The translations under genes and the position numbers were made by a program. The notes beneath the pieces are model-generated. The model did not search any database and was not told the DNA's origin. It saw nothing but the letters and a program-made list of their open reading frames with translations. From positions 12,914 through 76,913 of the forward strand of contig CBDALO010000150.1 in NCBI GenBank assembly GCA_965196985.1: DNA of 64,000 bases, in the 5' to 3' direction. Origin of the DNA: 2-12-FULL-35-23 sp965196985. GTDB taxonomy: Bacteria > Pseudomonadota > Gammaproteobacteria > UBA12402. This document shows positions 22,205 to 30,987 of the stretch, in pieces (position 1 is the first letter of the stretch; every line of letters begins with the position of its first letter).

Positions 22205-23605
22205 TTAAGCCGTCGTGTTAGTCACTTGCGGCGCTAATACCACTACAAAACTAGAAAAGCCCTTATTAAGCGAACCGGTAATGGTTTGTTTGGCTGAACT
22301 AAACTGCAATGAACCCGGCAAGCCCTCTGCCTTATAAGCATAATCATTATCAGGCTGACTGCTTGCTGAGTCAGAAGTATTAACATGCGTATATTGCTGC
22401 GTATTAATCGCTACTGGATTATCAGGGTTAACGTAAACGACGTAATTAAGCGTATTGCCAGCAGCTAGCGCAATAGGTTTGCCACTACTGCTTACTAAGC
22501 TTGAGTTAACCAACACTGACTTTTGATCAGCAACTGCTAATACTTGTGCCATTTTCACTGCTGGCGTAGCAGCCCAAGCAGCAAGGTCATCGCCAGCAGA
22601 ACTACGCTGCAAGGTAAAGACGTTCGGCGTATTATCATTACCACCCCAGCTAAAGTCGACGTTAGCACCGTCAGTGGTATTATTCGGCAAGCCAGAGCCA
22701 CCCAGGCTACGTTGTGCGCTTAAATCTAACTCTAACGAAGTACCCGGTTCACTTGGCAGCAACAAGCTAATGCCACCGCCGTAAGTACGAGCTGCTTCTT
22801 CGTCGCTGGTGACTAAGTTTAATTTGATTTTTTTATTAATCAGTTGATTCAAAGTAATTGAATAACCTAAACCACTACTGTTATCACTATGCTCTGAGTA
22901 CTTCATATCATAATGAATATCGCTATAGTTTAAATTCAAACCTAACTCCGTTGTCGAAGTGGGTAACAAATCAATACCGGCGGTAAAACTTTTCTCCGTA
23001 CCACCAGCAATACGACGGAAGTTCTCGTAAGTAGCACCGTTTTGAGTAAAGAACACAGAAGAAAGGTTTTTACTATCTGCCTGGCTATAGAAAGCATTCA
23101 GGTTAATGTCATTCAACCAGCCTTTAGGAAAAATGTATTGGTAACTAACCCCATAAGCATTTTGATCCACCCATTGATTGCTGTCACCACTATCAAAGTC
23201 AAACTGCATCTTTTGAGATAAGCGATCAAAAGAGACTTTAATACGCTGATTCTGCGTTAGGATATGCGCCCAAGTGGCATTAATACGACGTTGCTTAGCA
23301 CCACCGCTTAGCAACAATGAAACAGCATTTTCATTACCCAGTTTTTGAGTGTACTGCGCATTTAACGTCACCCCATAATCTTCACTGTATTCAGTACCGA
23401 TAGAAAGTGGACCATTCATGCCAAACAAGCCGCTGTTTAAACTCAACGAACTATCTTGTTGTGTGGATGCATAGTGGCCGAAAGGGATATCAGGATTATA
23501 GCTGGTTTGAGCATTGCTGCATGCAGCAGGTAAACCCTGTGCACCAAGTGCAGAAAGTGTTGGACAAATAAGCACAAACAGTAACAAGTTGAAGAATTTT
23601 TTCAT
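22205..23605 (-). CDS. Signal peptide and beta-barrel of the adhesin (now terminated early)
   Basis: 466 residues. An N-terminal Sec signal (MKKFFNLLLFVLICPTLSAL) is followed by about 290 residues of alternating amphipathic strands typical of an inverse-autotransporter-like barrel (GPLSIGTEYSEDYGVTLNAQ, NAYGVSYQYIFPKGW). The C-terminal He_PIG-like module has GLPGSLQFSSAKQTITGSL. The frame ends at TAA 22205-22207, and the very next codons continue in frame into the repeat passenger. Alone it would yield a barrel with one Ig-like module. In-frame continuity makes a nonsense mutation more likely than two separate genes. Confidence 0.75.
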   Translation of the reverse strand: MKKFFNLLLFVLICPTLSALGAQGLPAACSNAQTSYNPDIPFGHYASTQQDSSLSLNSGLFGMNGPLSIGTEYSEDYGVTLNAQYTQKLGNENAVSLLLSGGAKQRRINATWAHILTQNQRIKVSFDRLSQKMQFDFDSGDSNQWVDQNAYGVSYQYIFPKGWLNDINLNAFYSQADSKNLSSVFFTQNGATYENFRRIAGGTEKSFTAGIDLLPTSTTELGLNLNYSDIHYDMKYSEHSDNSSGLGYSITLNQLINKKIKLNLVTSDEEAARTYGGGISLLLPSEPGTSLELDLSAQRSLGGSGLPNNTTDGANVDFSWGGNDNTPNVFTLQRSSAGDDLAAWAATPAVKMAQVLAVADQKSVLVNSSLVSSSGKPIALAAGNTLNYVVYVNPDNPVAINTQQYTHVNTSDSASSQPDNDYAYKAEGLPGSLQFSSAKQTITGSLNKGFSSFVVVLAPQVTNTTA

Positions 23606-24169
23606 TGAGTGATCAGCCGCTTATCATTTTAATTAAAATTTTGGAGTATTTTATGCGCAGATGCTTAAGGAAATCTTAAGATATTTATTAAGACTTTGAT
23701 CCTTTAGAAATTAAATTACTACTTCCAACTGCCACAAGCCTCCCCGGGCTTATAGATGATTTGCTTTAGCTTTAGGACCTGTTGTTGTTTTTATTGAAGT
23801 GGTCTAACCGGGCGCCATAATAACAAACCCACACTATAGAGCAAGTTTTAACCATTGCTTTTTTTTGAAAAAAGTTTTCACTTCTTTGCGTTAAGAGCAA
23901 AGTTTATTAATCATTCCGTCCTTGGGATAAAAAAGAGTTGTTTGTTTAAGCCTGATAGTCACTGCTCCCCACCAACTGACACCTGGCAAGTGCGTCCCCT
24001 CCTTAGAATAAGGAGGGTTAGGGTGGATTATAAAAATAATCAATTCCTTTTCGGGAAACCAACCATTTTTAAATCCCCCGCTCGCTGCGCGAGCTGCCCC
24101 CTTTGAATCAAAAGGGGCTGTTTTTCTAAAAGGCATATCCTATTTATGCAAACGCCTTAAAAAAGGAGG
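23606..24169. other. Intergenic region with palindromic repeats between adhesin and fadL-like genes
   Basis: No credible gene in 564 bp. The adhesin promoter should lie just above 23605, but no clear -35/-10 pair stood out. At about 23996-24016 a hairpin CCTCCTTAGAATAAGGAGGG is visible. At 24071-24119 a repeat with CCCCCGCTCGCTGCGCGAG and CCCCTTTGAATCAAAAGGGG recurs in part at 28015-28034 and 50550-50585, so it belongs to a dispersed intergenic repeat family. Confidence 0.5.
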
Positions 24170-25227
24170 CTACTTACCAAATGTCCAAGTAAACTGCATA
24201 CCATAAAGATTAGCACCACCATCAATTTGACCATCAGTAGACGCCAAGTGGATTCCACCATAGTTAGCCTCGTTATCAAGCCGTACCTTTTTCATAAATA
24301 GGTGCATATAACCTAGGTCAATACCCATAGTTTTCAAGAATTGATAATGCAAACCGAAAGAAGCTGAGTAACTATCAGCACCAGGAAAAGTAGGTGAACG
24401 TAAAAACTTATTAGGCACAGGAGTTTGATTATAACCCGCCCCCGCTTTTAAAATTAGATTTTGCATTGGTTGATAATTAATGCCTAAGGCAAAATTCCAA
24501 GTATTATGATAATTTTGAACAAGATCTCCTGTCGTCGTATTACCTGGAGTAGGGTTAGCAGCAGTAACAAGGCCTTTTAAGAGGGCATCTTGCATAACGT
24601 GCCACCAAGTATAGGTTGCCGCCCCCATCACCGCCCACCGTGAGTTCAAGCGTTGAAATAAAGAAGCCGTAGCATAACCAGGCAAGGTCACCTGAGTTTG
24701 TAAGTTAGGAGAAGTCTGCTCTCCATATTGAGGAAAATTGGCCAACCGCCCACTATATTTACTGCGCCCTGTAAGCCCATAATGCACAGGAGAATGATAA
24801 GCAATACCAACATGGGTGCTAGGACTAAATTGAAACAACATCCCCAGGTGATAGCCTAATGCCCAACTGTCCATACTATTAAGACTTTGAGTATCAAAGT
24901 GGCTATAAGGCGTGGAAGGTGTGAAAGGATTTTTATAACCATCATAATAATTAAGCGTTAAGTGCATATATTGCACGTCTAGACCTGCACCAATCGACAT
25001 CACCCTGTTAAGCTGGTGACCGATATCAAAACTCACATCCGCTGTTTGTACCGAGCTTTTAGTCGCTGCATAGCGCATAGCCGTATTATCACCATAATTT
25101 GTTTTACCATAGAAAGGCTCCACCACACTTAAACCAAACACCCAACGCGGGTTAATCGGAATAGCTACATGAAAATTAGGAATCCAACTTAAAACACCAC
25201 CATTAACTCGAGTTTCAAAGGGAGAAA
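24170..25227 (-). pseudogene. FadL-type protein, C-terminal part
   Basis: About 352 codons of barrel sequence (LDVQYMHLTLNYYDGYKNPF, INYQPMQNLILKAGAGYNQT) with no export signal. An internal start near 25141 would leave an unexported fragment. It reads in frame from the element junction at 25228-25235. Confidence 0.8.
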
Positions 25228-25235
25228 CATTAGCG

Positions 25236-27182
25236 GTATCCGTTCAATATCAGCATGATTTGAAAATAATTCAAAAAGTTCTTGACAGCTTTTTCGTGCA
25301 AATTTGGAAATTTTATATTGGAATCATCGTGTGTCATAAAAGCATGATGTGCGCTCTATAACAACGCTGTATGCTCGGATTATTTTTTCATCGATCAGGT
25401 TCATGGCTTAAAAATAATTTCAGCAGTACGGCCATCTGTGTGGGGAAAATTTACCTTTTCAAACCCGTGGTATACTCTTCCTATGAAAAAACAACCTGAC
25501 AAATCAGTTTTAGCCGATCTCATTGAGAGATTTAATAATACTGTTACACCAACAGCACTAGAAACAGATTTTAGCAATGTATGTGAAAGTCAGGCTGAGA
25601 AAATCATAAAGCTAGAAGACAAGGTGCAATCGTTAAATAACGCATTAAATAAATATAAAGGTGAGCAAGGAAAGCCTAATGTTAGAAAGCAAACGCGCGC
25701 TAACAAGGACAAGGATCATTCCTCCGAGAAGGATAGAAAAGGAAATAAAACCAATAAAACTAGAAAGCCAAAATCTAGTAAAAAAAATCTCGAAGTCTCT
25801 AATACAGTGACACTAACAATTAATCCAGATTCGTTGCCCAGCGATGCTGTGCCAAATGGCTCTAAGAAAACACTTATCCAGGATATAAAAATTGCTGCTA
25901 ATAACACTCTTTTTTTGCGCCAACAATATTACTCCCCTTCTGAAAACAAACACTATACAGCACCTCTGCCAACTGGTTATGAGGGCCAGTTCGGCCCTAC
26001 TATTAAAAGCTGGACAAGCTTCCTAAATACTCAAGGTGGTATGACGCTAGAAAGCCTTGAGACATTTTATAAAACCGCCAACATAGATATTAGTAAATCA
26101 ACCATCCATAGCTTCACAATTAAAACACCTACGATACTTGAGCCCGAGAAGGTAGAAGTTGTGAAGGCAGGTTTACAATCCACGAACTACCAGCACCTAG
26201 ATGACACCAACGCTAGAGAGGATGGGAAAAACCGTTATGTTAATGTATTGGGTAATGAGTATTATTCAGCTTACTTTACGCTGACCAGTAAAAGTCGATT
26301 AAGCGTCATTGAAATGTTAAGCAAAGACCACTTTGGGTTCACATTAAATGAGGCCGCTTTTAATTTACTGGCTACTATGAACTTACCCCACAAGGTAATC
26401 GAAAGCTTAAAGGTATTTCACTCATCGACTATCTTAAACAGTAAGGAGCTGGAAGTTATTCTTGATAAGGTATTAGGTGATAAAAAATTTCCAAAATATA
26501 GAAAGCTGATTACTGATGCGGCAGCTATCTCAACATATAGAAAGAGTCCTTATGCGATAGAAACACTCATTACCGATGATGCGCCACAGTTTAAGCTCAT
26601 TACTGAATCACTCGCCTTGTGCTGGGTTCATGAGGGTAGGCATTATAAAAAGCTGACGCCAATTTTTAAGAAGCACCAAGACTCTGTTGACAGCTTCTTG
26701 GATAGGTTTTGGGATTATTATCATAAGCTCATTGAATATAAAAAGAACCCAGGGCAAGATGAGATAGATAAGCTATCCAATGAGTTTACTGAGTTATTCT
26801 CAACAATCACTGGCTACGAGAAACTAGATAAACAAATTGAGCTCACCTTAAAAAAGAAAAGGCAGCTATTGTTAGTGCTGGAAAAGCCAGAGCTTCCTCT
26901 ACATAACAATCCAGCAGAGTTGATGGCTCGGAAGCAGGCTAGAATGCGCGATGTACACCTTCATACTATGAGTGAAGAAGGAACGAAAGCTAAGGATACA
27001 ATGGTTACAATTACTGAGACATGTAAAAAGCTAGCAGTTAATGTCTTCGATTATATATATGACAGAATTACAAAAAACTATTCTATGCCTTCGCTAGCGG
27101 AATTAATTACCATCCGCTCATCACAGGCGCAGTAAACTAAAGAGAGCGCAGCATGAGCATCATGCTGAAATAAGACGGATAC
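25236..27182 (+). mobile_element. IS66-like element, copy 1 (1947 bp)
   Basis: The ends GTATCCGTTCAATATCAGC and GTATCCGTCTTATTTCAGC form inverted repeats. The 8-bp target duplication is cattagcg (25228-25235, 27183-27190); 8-bp duplications are typical of IS66. Only one transposase gene is present, with none of the small tnpA/tnpB genes of classical IS66, so it resembles the single-gene subgroup. Confidence 0.88.
25483..27135 (+). CDS. IS66-like transposase, copy 1
   Basis: 550 residues from ATG 25483 (MKKQPDKSVLADLIERF). An in-frame GTG 15 codons upstream is less likely. A coiled-coil (IIKLEDKVQSLNNALNKY) and a lysine-rich linker precede the DDE domain: D in YQHLDDTNARED, D in ETLITDDAPQFK, and the IS66-type NN-x-AE motif LHNNPAELMARKQARMRD carrying the E. 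The gene is intact and matches copy 2 apart from the ISKra4 inserted there. Confidence 0.88.
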   Translation: MKKQPDKSVLADLIERFNNTVTPTALETDFSNVCESQAEKIIKLEDKVQSLNNALNKYKGEQGKPNVRKQTRANKDKDHSSEKDRKGNKTNKTRKPKSSKKNLEVSNTVTLTINPDSLPSDAVPNGSKKTLIQDIKIAANNTLFLRQQYYSPSENKHYTAPLPTGYEGQFGPTIKSWTSFLNTQGGMTLESLETFYKTANIDISKSTIHSFTIKTPTILEPEKVEVVKAGLQSTNYQHLDDTNAREDGKNRYVNVLGNEYYSAYFTLTSKSRLSVIEMLSKDHFGFTLNEAAFNLLATMNLPHKVIESLKVFHSSTILNSKELEVILDKVLGDKKFPKYRKLITDAAAISTYRKSPYAIETLITDDAPQFKLITESLALCWVHEGRHYKKLTPIFKKHQDSVDSFLDRFWDYYHKLIEYKKNPGQDEIDKLSNEFTELFSTITGYEKLDKQIELTLKKKRQLLLVLEKPELPLHNNPAELMARKQARMRDVHLHTMSEEGTKAKDTMVTITETCKKLAVNVFDYIYDRITKNYSMPSLAELITIRSSQAQ

Positions 27183-27471
27183 CATTAGCGTTAGTATTAA
27201 TAGCATAAGTTGCAACCGTGCCTTTAAATGGCAAATCCGTGTCCTCTGCTATAGTACCAAAGCTCATTTGGGCTTTTTTGATTTGGGTTAACCCTGCTGG
27301 GTTGTACCAGCCAATACTGGCATCGGTTGCATGGGAAACAGCGCCGGCAAAGTTATCGCCTAACTGAGCAGCGTCTTGGTAAAACATTTGCGAGCCCATC
27401 GCGCTGGCCACGCCTACTAAACTCGATAGACCTAAAGCAAGTAGTGCTTTGCTTAATTTACTCTGTTTCAT
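27183..27471 (-). pseudogene. FadL-type protein, N-terminal part
   Basis: Ninety-six codons with a Sec signal peptide (MKQSKLSKALLALGLSSLVG) and the FadL family opening MFYQDAAQLGDNFAGA followed by WYNPAGLTQI. A few element-encoded residues (IRLISA) end the truncated frame just beyond the junction. Confidence 0.8.
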
Positions 27472-28044
27472 CGCAACCTCTTATCATTAAAATAGTTAAT
27501 AAAAACTCAGCCCAAGGAATTACTGCGATTAGTTTTATATGAAGAAACTTTGACGCATTAAGGCGGTTAAGCCTATTAATAACGGCAAAATACTACAGCA
27601 ACCAAGTCACAGCCCTTAGCTTGGAAACAATTAAAGAATATCAGCCCAAGTGCCCCTTCAGCATGGCGTAGCAGGCTAAAAGGGATCAACCGATTTTATA
27701 GTTGTTATTCCGCTCGGCAAAACTGGCCACACTATAACTTAAAAAGTTCTAAAAATAAACTAGAAAAAAGAAGGAAAATTACTCGGGCGAGTTCGAGCAC
27801 TTTATCTTGAACCACGAGCTAGGTCAACGAGCTCGAGATAACTTCTAAGATAAACGCATCTTTGTTCTCCTCTCTGTCAAATCGATAGTACGTCTAAACT
27901 TGTAGCCTGGATTGAAAACGCGAAGCGTTTGATAATCCAAGGATAAGGCAAACTCAACCCTGGATTTTCGAGCACTCTGTGCTCTCAATCCAGGCTACAA
28001 CCTAACCACCCTTTAAATCCCCCGCTCGCTGCGCAAACCCTTAT
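27472..28044. other. Intergenic region upstream of the fadL-like gene, with repeats
   Basis: 573 bp with no supported gene. It should contain the fadL-like promoter near 27472-27600, but I could not fix one. A 97-bp palindromic repeat lies at 27902-27998. Part of the CCCCCGCTCGCTGCGC repeat lies at 28018-28034. Around 27783-27842 are short inverted motifs of CGAGCTC type. Confidence 0.5.
27902..27998. repeat. 97-bp REP/BIME-like palindromic repeat, copy 1
   Basis: The outer arms GTAGCCTGGATTGA and TCAATCCAGGCTAC are exact reverse complements. Inside are two smaller hairpins, AAACGCGAAGCGTTT and GAGCACTCTGTGCTC. A second copy of exactly 97 bp lies at 50452-50548 with the same layout, so this is a dispersed family. 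Confidence 0.8.
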
Positions 28045-29769
28045 TCAACTCAAAAGCTTATCAATAGCTGCAGGATCGGCTGGCCTTGAGAAGTAAAACC
28101 CTTGCGCTTGCACACAGCCGTTCTCAAGTAAAAAATCAACCTGCGCTTGATCCTCCACCCCTTCAGCAACAACCTCCAGCTGCAACGCATCAGCTAAAGC
28201 AATAATCGCCTTGACGATTGCCGCATCGTTTTGATCAGAGGCAATATCCCTCACGAACGATTGGTCAATTTTCAATATCTTAATAGGCAGTAGTTTTAGC
28301 CGTGACAAAGAAGAATAACCCGTACCAAAATCATCAATAGAAAACTGTATCCCCATTTCACAAACCTGTCTCAAGGCGACTTCTAACTCCTCATCACCTC
28401 CCTTAAAAACTGACTCTGTTAATTCAAATTCAATACGCACTGGATCAATCGCATATTCACTAATTAACTGTTTAAGCTCTTTCAAAAAAGTAGGGCTGAT
28501 AAACTGATAAGGGGAAAGGTTGATTGCCAAACTAAAAGATAAATCCTGATACTTAGCTTGCCAACTCTTAAACTGCCTAAATGCTTCTGCCACCAAATAA
28601 TGTCCCAAGTCAGCAATATATCCCACCTCTTCAGCCACATGGATAAATTCTAGTGGCGGCACGTCACCTAGCTTATCATCATGCCAGCGTGCCAAAGCCT
28701 CTAAACCAATGATCTTTTGTGAGCGCATATCAACTCGAGGCTGGTAAAGCAACTTAATAGCTTTGTTTTCGATAGCTGTTTGCATAGCCTGTTCAATGCT
28801 AGCCCGTCTAGCATAGGCCTCATTAAGAGACTCACTAAAAAATTTAAAAGCGTTTTTACCTTTATCTTTAGCACGATAAAGAGCAATGTCTGCCGATTTA
28901 AATAAACCCTGAATATCAGTGCTCGCAAAAGGATAAGTTGCAATACCAATACTTGTTGTAATGTTAAACTGATGTCGCTTGACTATAAATGGCTCGACAA
29001 GCGCCGCAATTAAATTCGACGCTACTCGACTTGCATCAATAGCGGACTTAAGCTCAGAAAGCAACACAGCAAACTCATCACCACCCAGCCTTGAAATATG
29101 ATCAGAGTGGCGTAGCTCATTACGCAACCGATCAGCAACTTGCTTTAACAACTCATCTCCAACATCATGGCTAAAGCTATCATTAACCGCTTTGAAGTTA
29201 TCAAGATCTAGCAACAATAAAGCAAACTCACGCTGATAACGCTCACTACTTTTAACTAAGGCATCAAAATAAATATTAAACTGATGGCGATTTGCCAACC
29301 CTGTCAACGGGTCGTTATTAGCCAACTGATCTAATTGCTGAACAAGCCTAGTTAGCTGTTCTTGTTGCTCATAAAGCCTGATAAAAATTTTTGTTTTAGC
29401 CAGTAACACCTTAGGATCAACGGGCTTAGTCAAATAGTCGATAGCACCAGATTCATAGCCGGCTATCACGCTCGCTTGCTCATTATAAATTGCACTAACA
29501 AAGACAATAGGGATCGTTGCTGTCGTTTCATTTTTTGCTAAACAACGCGCCACCTCATACCCATCCATATCAGGCATCTGGACGTCCAAATAAATCACTG
29601 CAAAACTATAACGCAATACTAACTGCAGCACCTCCTCTCCTGAAGAAGCTGTAAATAACGCTACAGGCAATGTTGACAAAACGTTTTTCATCGCAAAAAT
29701 GTTTTTAGGGTTATCATCGACAATTAACACCTTAGCAAGCTCAGCAGTAGTTTCTCGCGTACTATCCAT
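28045..29769 (-). CDS. REC-GGDEF-EAL cyclic-di-GMP signalling protein
   Basis: 574 residues from ATG 29769, which overlaps the CheB stop by one base (TGATG). The receiver domain (about 1-125) has the phospho-acceptor D in VIYLDVQMPDMDGYE and K in LTKPVDP. The GGDEF domain (about 145-310) keeps RLGGDEFAV and an RxxD inhibitory site (RHSD) five residues before it. The EAL domain (about 325-570) keeps GLEALARW, DDFGTGYSSL and VVAEGVED. Both synthase and phosphodiesterase sites look intact, so it may make or degrade c-di-GMP. Phosphorylation presumably came from the upstream hybrid kinase, now a pseudogene, leaving it an orphan unless another kinase serves. Confidence 0.92.
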   Translation of the reverse strand: MDSTRETTAELAKVLIVDDNPKNIFAMKNVLSTLPVALFTASSGEEVLQLVLRYSFAVIYLDVQMPDMDGYEVARCLAKNETTATIPIVFVSAIYNEQASVIAGYESGAIDYLTKPVDPKVLLAKTKIFIRLYEQQEQLTRLVQQLDQLANNDPLTGLANRHQFNIYFDALVKSSERYQREFALLLLDLDNFKAVNDSFSHDVGDELLKQVADRLRNELRHSDHISRLGGDEFAVLLSELKSAIDASRVASNLIAALVEPFIVKRHQFNITTSIGIATYPFASTDIQGLFKSADIALYRAKDKGKNAFKFFSESLNEAYARRASIEQAMQTAIENKAIKLLYQPRVDMRSQKIIGLEALARWHDDKLGDVPPLEFIHVAEEVGYIADLGHYLVAEAFRQFKSWQAKYQDLSFSLAINLSPYQFISPTFLKELKQLISEYAIDPVRIEFELTESVFKGGDEELEVALRQVCEMGIQFSIDDFGTGYSSLSRLKLLPIKILKIDQSFVRDIASDQNDAAIVKAIIALADALQLEVVAEGVEDQAQVDFLLENGCVQAQGFYFSRPADPAAIDKLLS

Positions 29770-30353
29770 CAACTTCCTCCACCATCAAGCTTTTCCCCTA
29801 TAAAAGTAGGTATATCAGATAAGCTCGATATATAATCTACCTTCCCAGTTTTAATGGCTGCAGCAGGCATAATGGCTATCTCTGCCTCTTTAGGATCTTG
29901 AACAATTGTCAGACCACCAGCCTGATGTATTGCAACAATACCTGCCACACCATCCTCATTAGCTCCAGTGAGCAAAACACCAATAACTGCCTCACCATAA
30001 GCATCAACGGCACTCTCAAATAAAACATCGATCGAAGGCCTTGCATACTGCACTGGATTGTCTTTAGGAAGTTGCAACACACCATCAATATCAATTAACA
30101 AATGGTAATCGCCTGGAGCAATATAAATCACCCCTTTCTGCAAGCATTCACGCTCCTGAGCCTCTTTAACTTTGGCACAACAAAGCAGGTCCAACTGATC
30201 TGCAAAAGAATTACCAACTGACGCTTTAGTATGTTGAACAACAACAATAGGTAAGTCAGTTATTTTTGAGAGCCCAGGCAATAAGCCACTTAAAGCCGCT
30301 ACTCCACCAAAGGAAGCACCAATAACAATCACCTCATAGCAAGGCCGACTCAC
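29769..30353 (-). CDS. CheB-type methylesterase domain protein
   Basis: 194 residues covering only the CheB catalytic domain, with no receiver domain. The catalytic triad is visible as S in GASFGGVAAL, H in VVVQHTKAS and D in TGANEDGVAGI. ATG 30353 overlaps the cheR stop by 4 bases (ATGA), so translation was coupled. In hybrid-kinase operons of this type, CheR/CheB domains modify a sensor or partner rather than flagellar chemoreceptors; no chemotaxis genes are seen here. Its partner CheR and its kinase are both broken. Confidence 0.9.
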   Translation of the reverse strand: MSRPCYEVIVIGASFGGVAALSGLLPGLSKITDLPIVVVQHTKASVGNSFADQLDLLCCAKVKEAQERECLQKGVIYIAPGDYHLLIDIDGVLQLPKDNPVQYARPSIDVLFESAVDAYGEAVIGVLLTGANEDGVAGIVAIHQAGGLTIVQDPKEAEIAIMPAAAIKTGKVDYISSLSDIPTFIGEKLDGGGS

Positions 30354-30987
30354 TTTGGTACCTTTTGATAAATTGAAGCAGGTTCATCAACTACCTTAAA
30401 ACTAGGGTAATCAAGCCGCTCCTTGTCACCCAAACAAAGAAAACCATAATCGACCAAGCTTTCGTCAAATAGTTTCAATGCTCGTTGTTTTAATTCATCA
30501 TCAAAATAAATCATTACATTACGACAAACGATAACCTCCATTTCACCAAAACTATGATCTGTAGCCAAATTATGCTGAGAGAAAGTAATCTTATCCTGCA
30601 GAAAACGCTTTACCTTAAGCGCCTCATACTTTTCAATAAAGTAATCTATTAACTCCGAATGGCCACCCGCTTTTTTATAATTAGCCGAATATGCCTTACA
30701 GTTTTCTGCCGAATAAATTCCTTTTTTAGCAACCTTTAGTGCACCAGGGTTAAAGTCTGTACCATACAACTGTGTTCGAGCTAAATATTCATTTTCATGC
30801 AATAGAATAGCCATTGAGTAGACTTCTTCACCCGTTGCACAACCAGCATGCCAAATTTTCAAATAAGGGTAAGTTTTTAACTTTGGAACAACTTTTTTGG
30901 CAAAGGCCTTGTAGAATAGAGGATCACGGAATAGCTCGGTTACCGTTATCGATAAGTCAGATAATAGCTCACCAAATGAGCTTGAGT

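Larger units (their letters stand above)
184..23605 (-). pseudogene. Giant inverse-autotransporter-like adhesin with Ig-like repeats, whole disrupted locus
   Basis: One gene read right to left: signal peptide and beta-barrel (22205-23605), an in-frame TAA (22205-22207), then long Ig-like repeat tracts at 16554-22204, 11670-13645, 8045-8596 and 184-2418. Insertions separate the tracts: an IS481/rve-type element (with nested IS4), IS256 C (with nested IS256 B), a TniAB-type transposon, and IS256 A. Removing the element and one target duplication rejoins the repeats in frame at the three internal junctions. Two repeat types of about 95-105 residues alternate. One carries GLPxRN...NPANSGSLSF...GTYxIxFHAKNSVGYA; the other carries LPxxLTVxQGQ...AELxSG...HNxDYS...TGTxNxTYAGxTKTL. 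Barrel-first order fits intimin/invasin-like (type Ve) export; adhesion is inferred from architecture. It is probably non-functional now. Confidence 0.85.
24170..27471 (-). pseudogene. FadL-type outer membrane transporter split by an IS66-like element
   Basis: N-terminal part 27183-27471 and C-terminal part 24170-25227 combine, after removal of the IS66-like element and one cattagcg duplication, into an uninterrupted 448-residue frame. The family imports long-chain fatty acids or other hydrophobic compounds through a 14-strand barrel. The N-part has a signal peptide followed by a plug-like region, DASIGWYNPAGLTQIKK, which is the FadL/OMPP1 hallmark. The C-part has STHVGIAYHSPVHYGLTG and PNPTPGNT-type loops and ends in a barrel strand (MQFTWTFGK). 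No other defect was seen, so the loss appears recent. Confidence 0.85.

Noticed and set aside
25270..25320. Promoter TTGACA-...-TTATAT in the IS66-like left end
   Set aside because: The spacing is about 25 bp, too long for a standard sigma-70 promoter.
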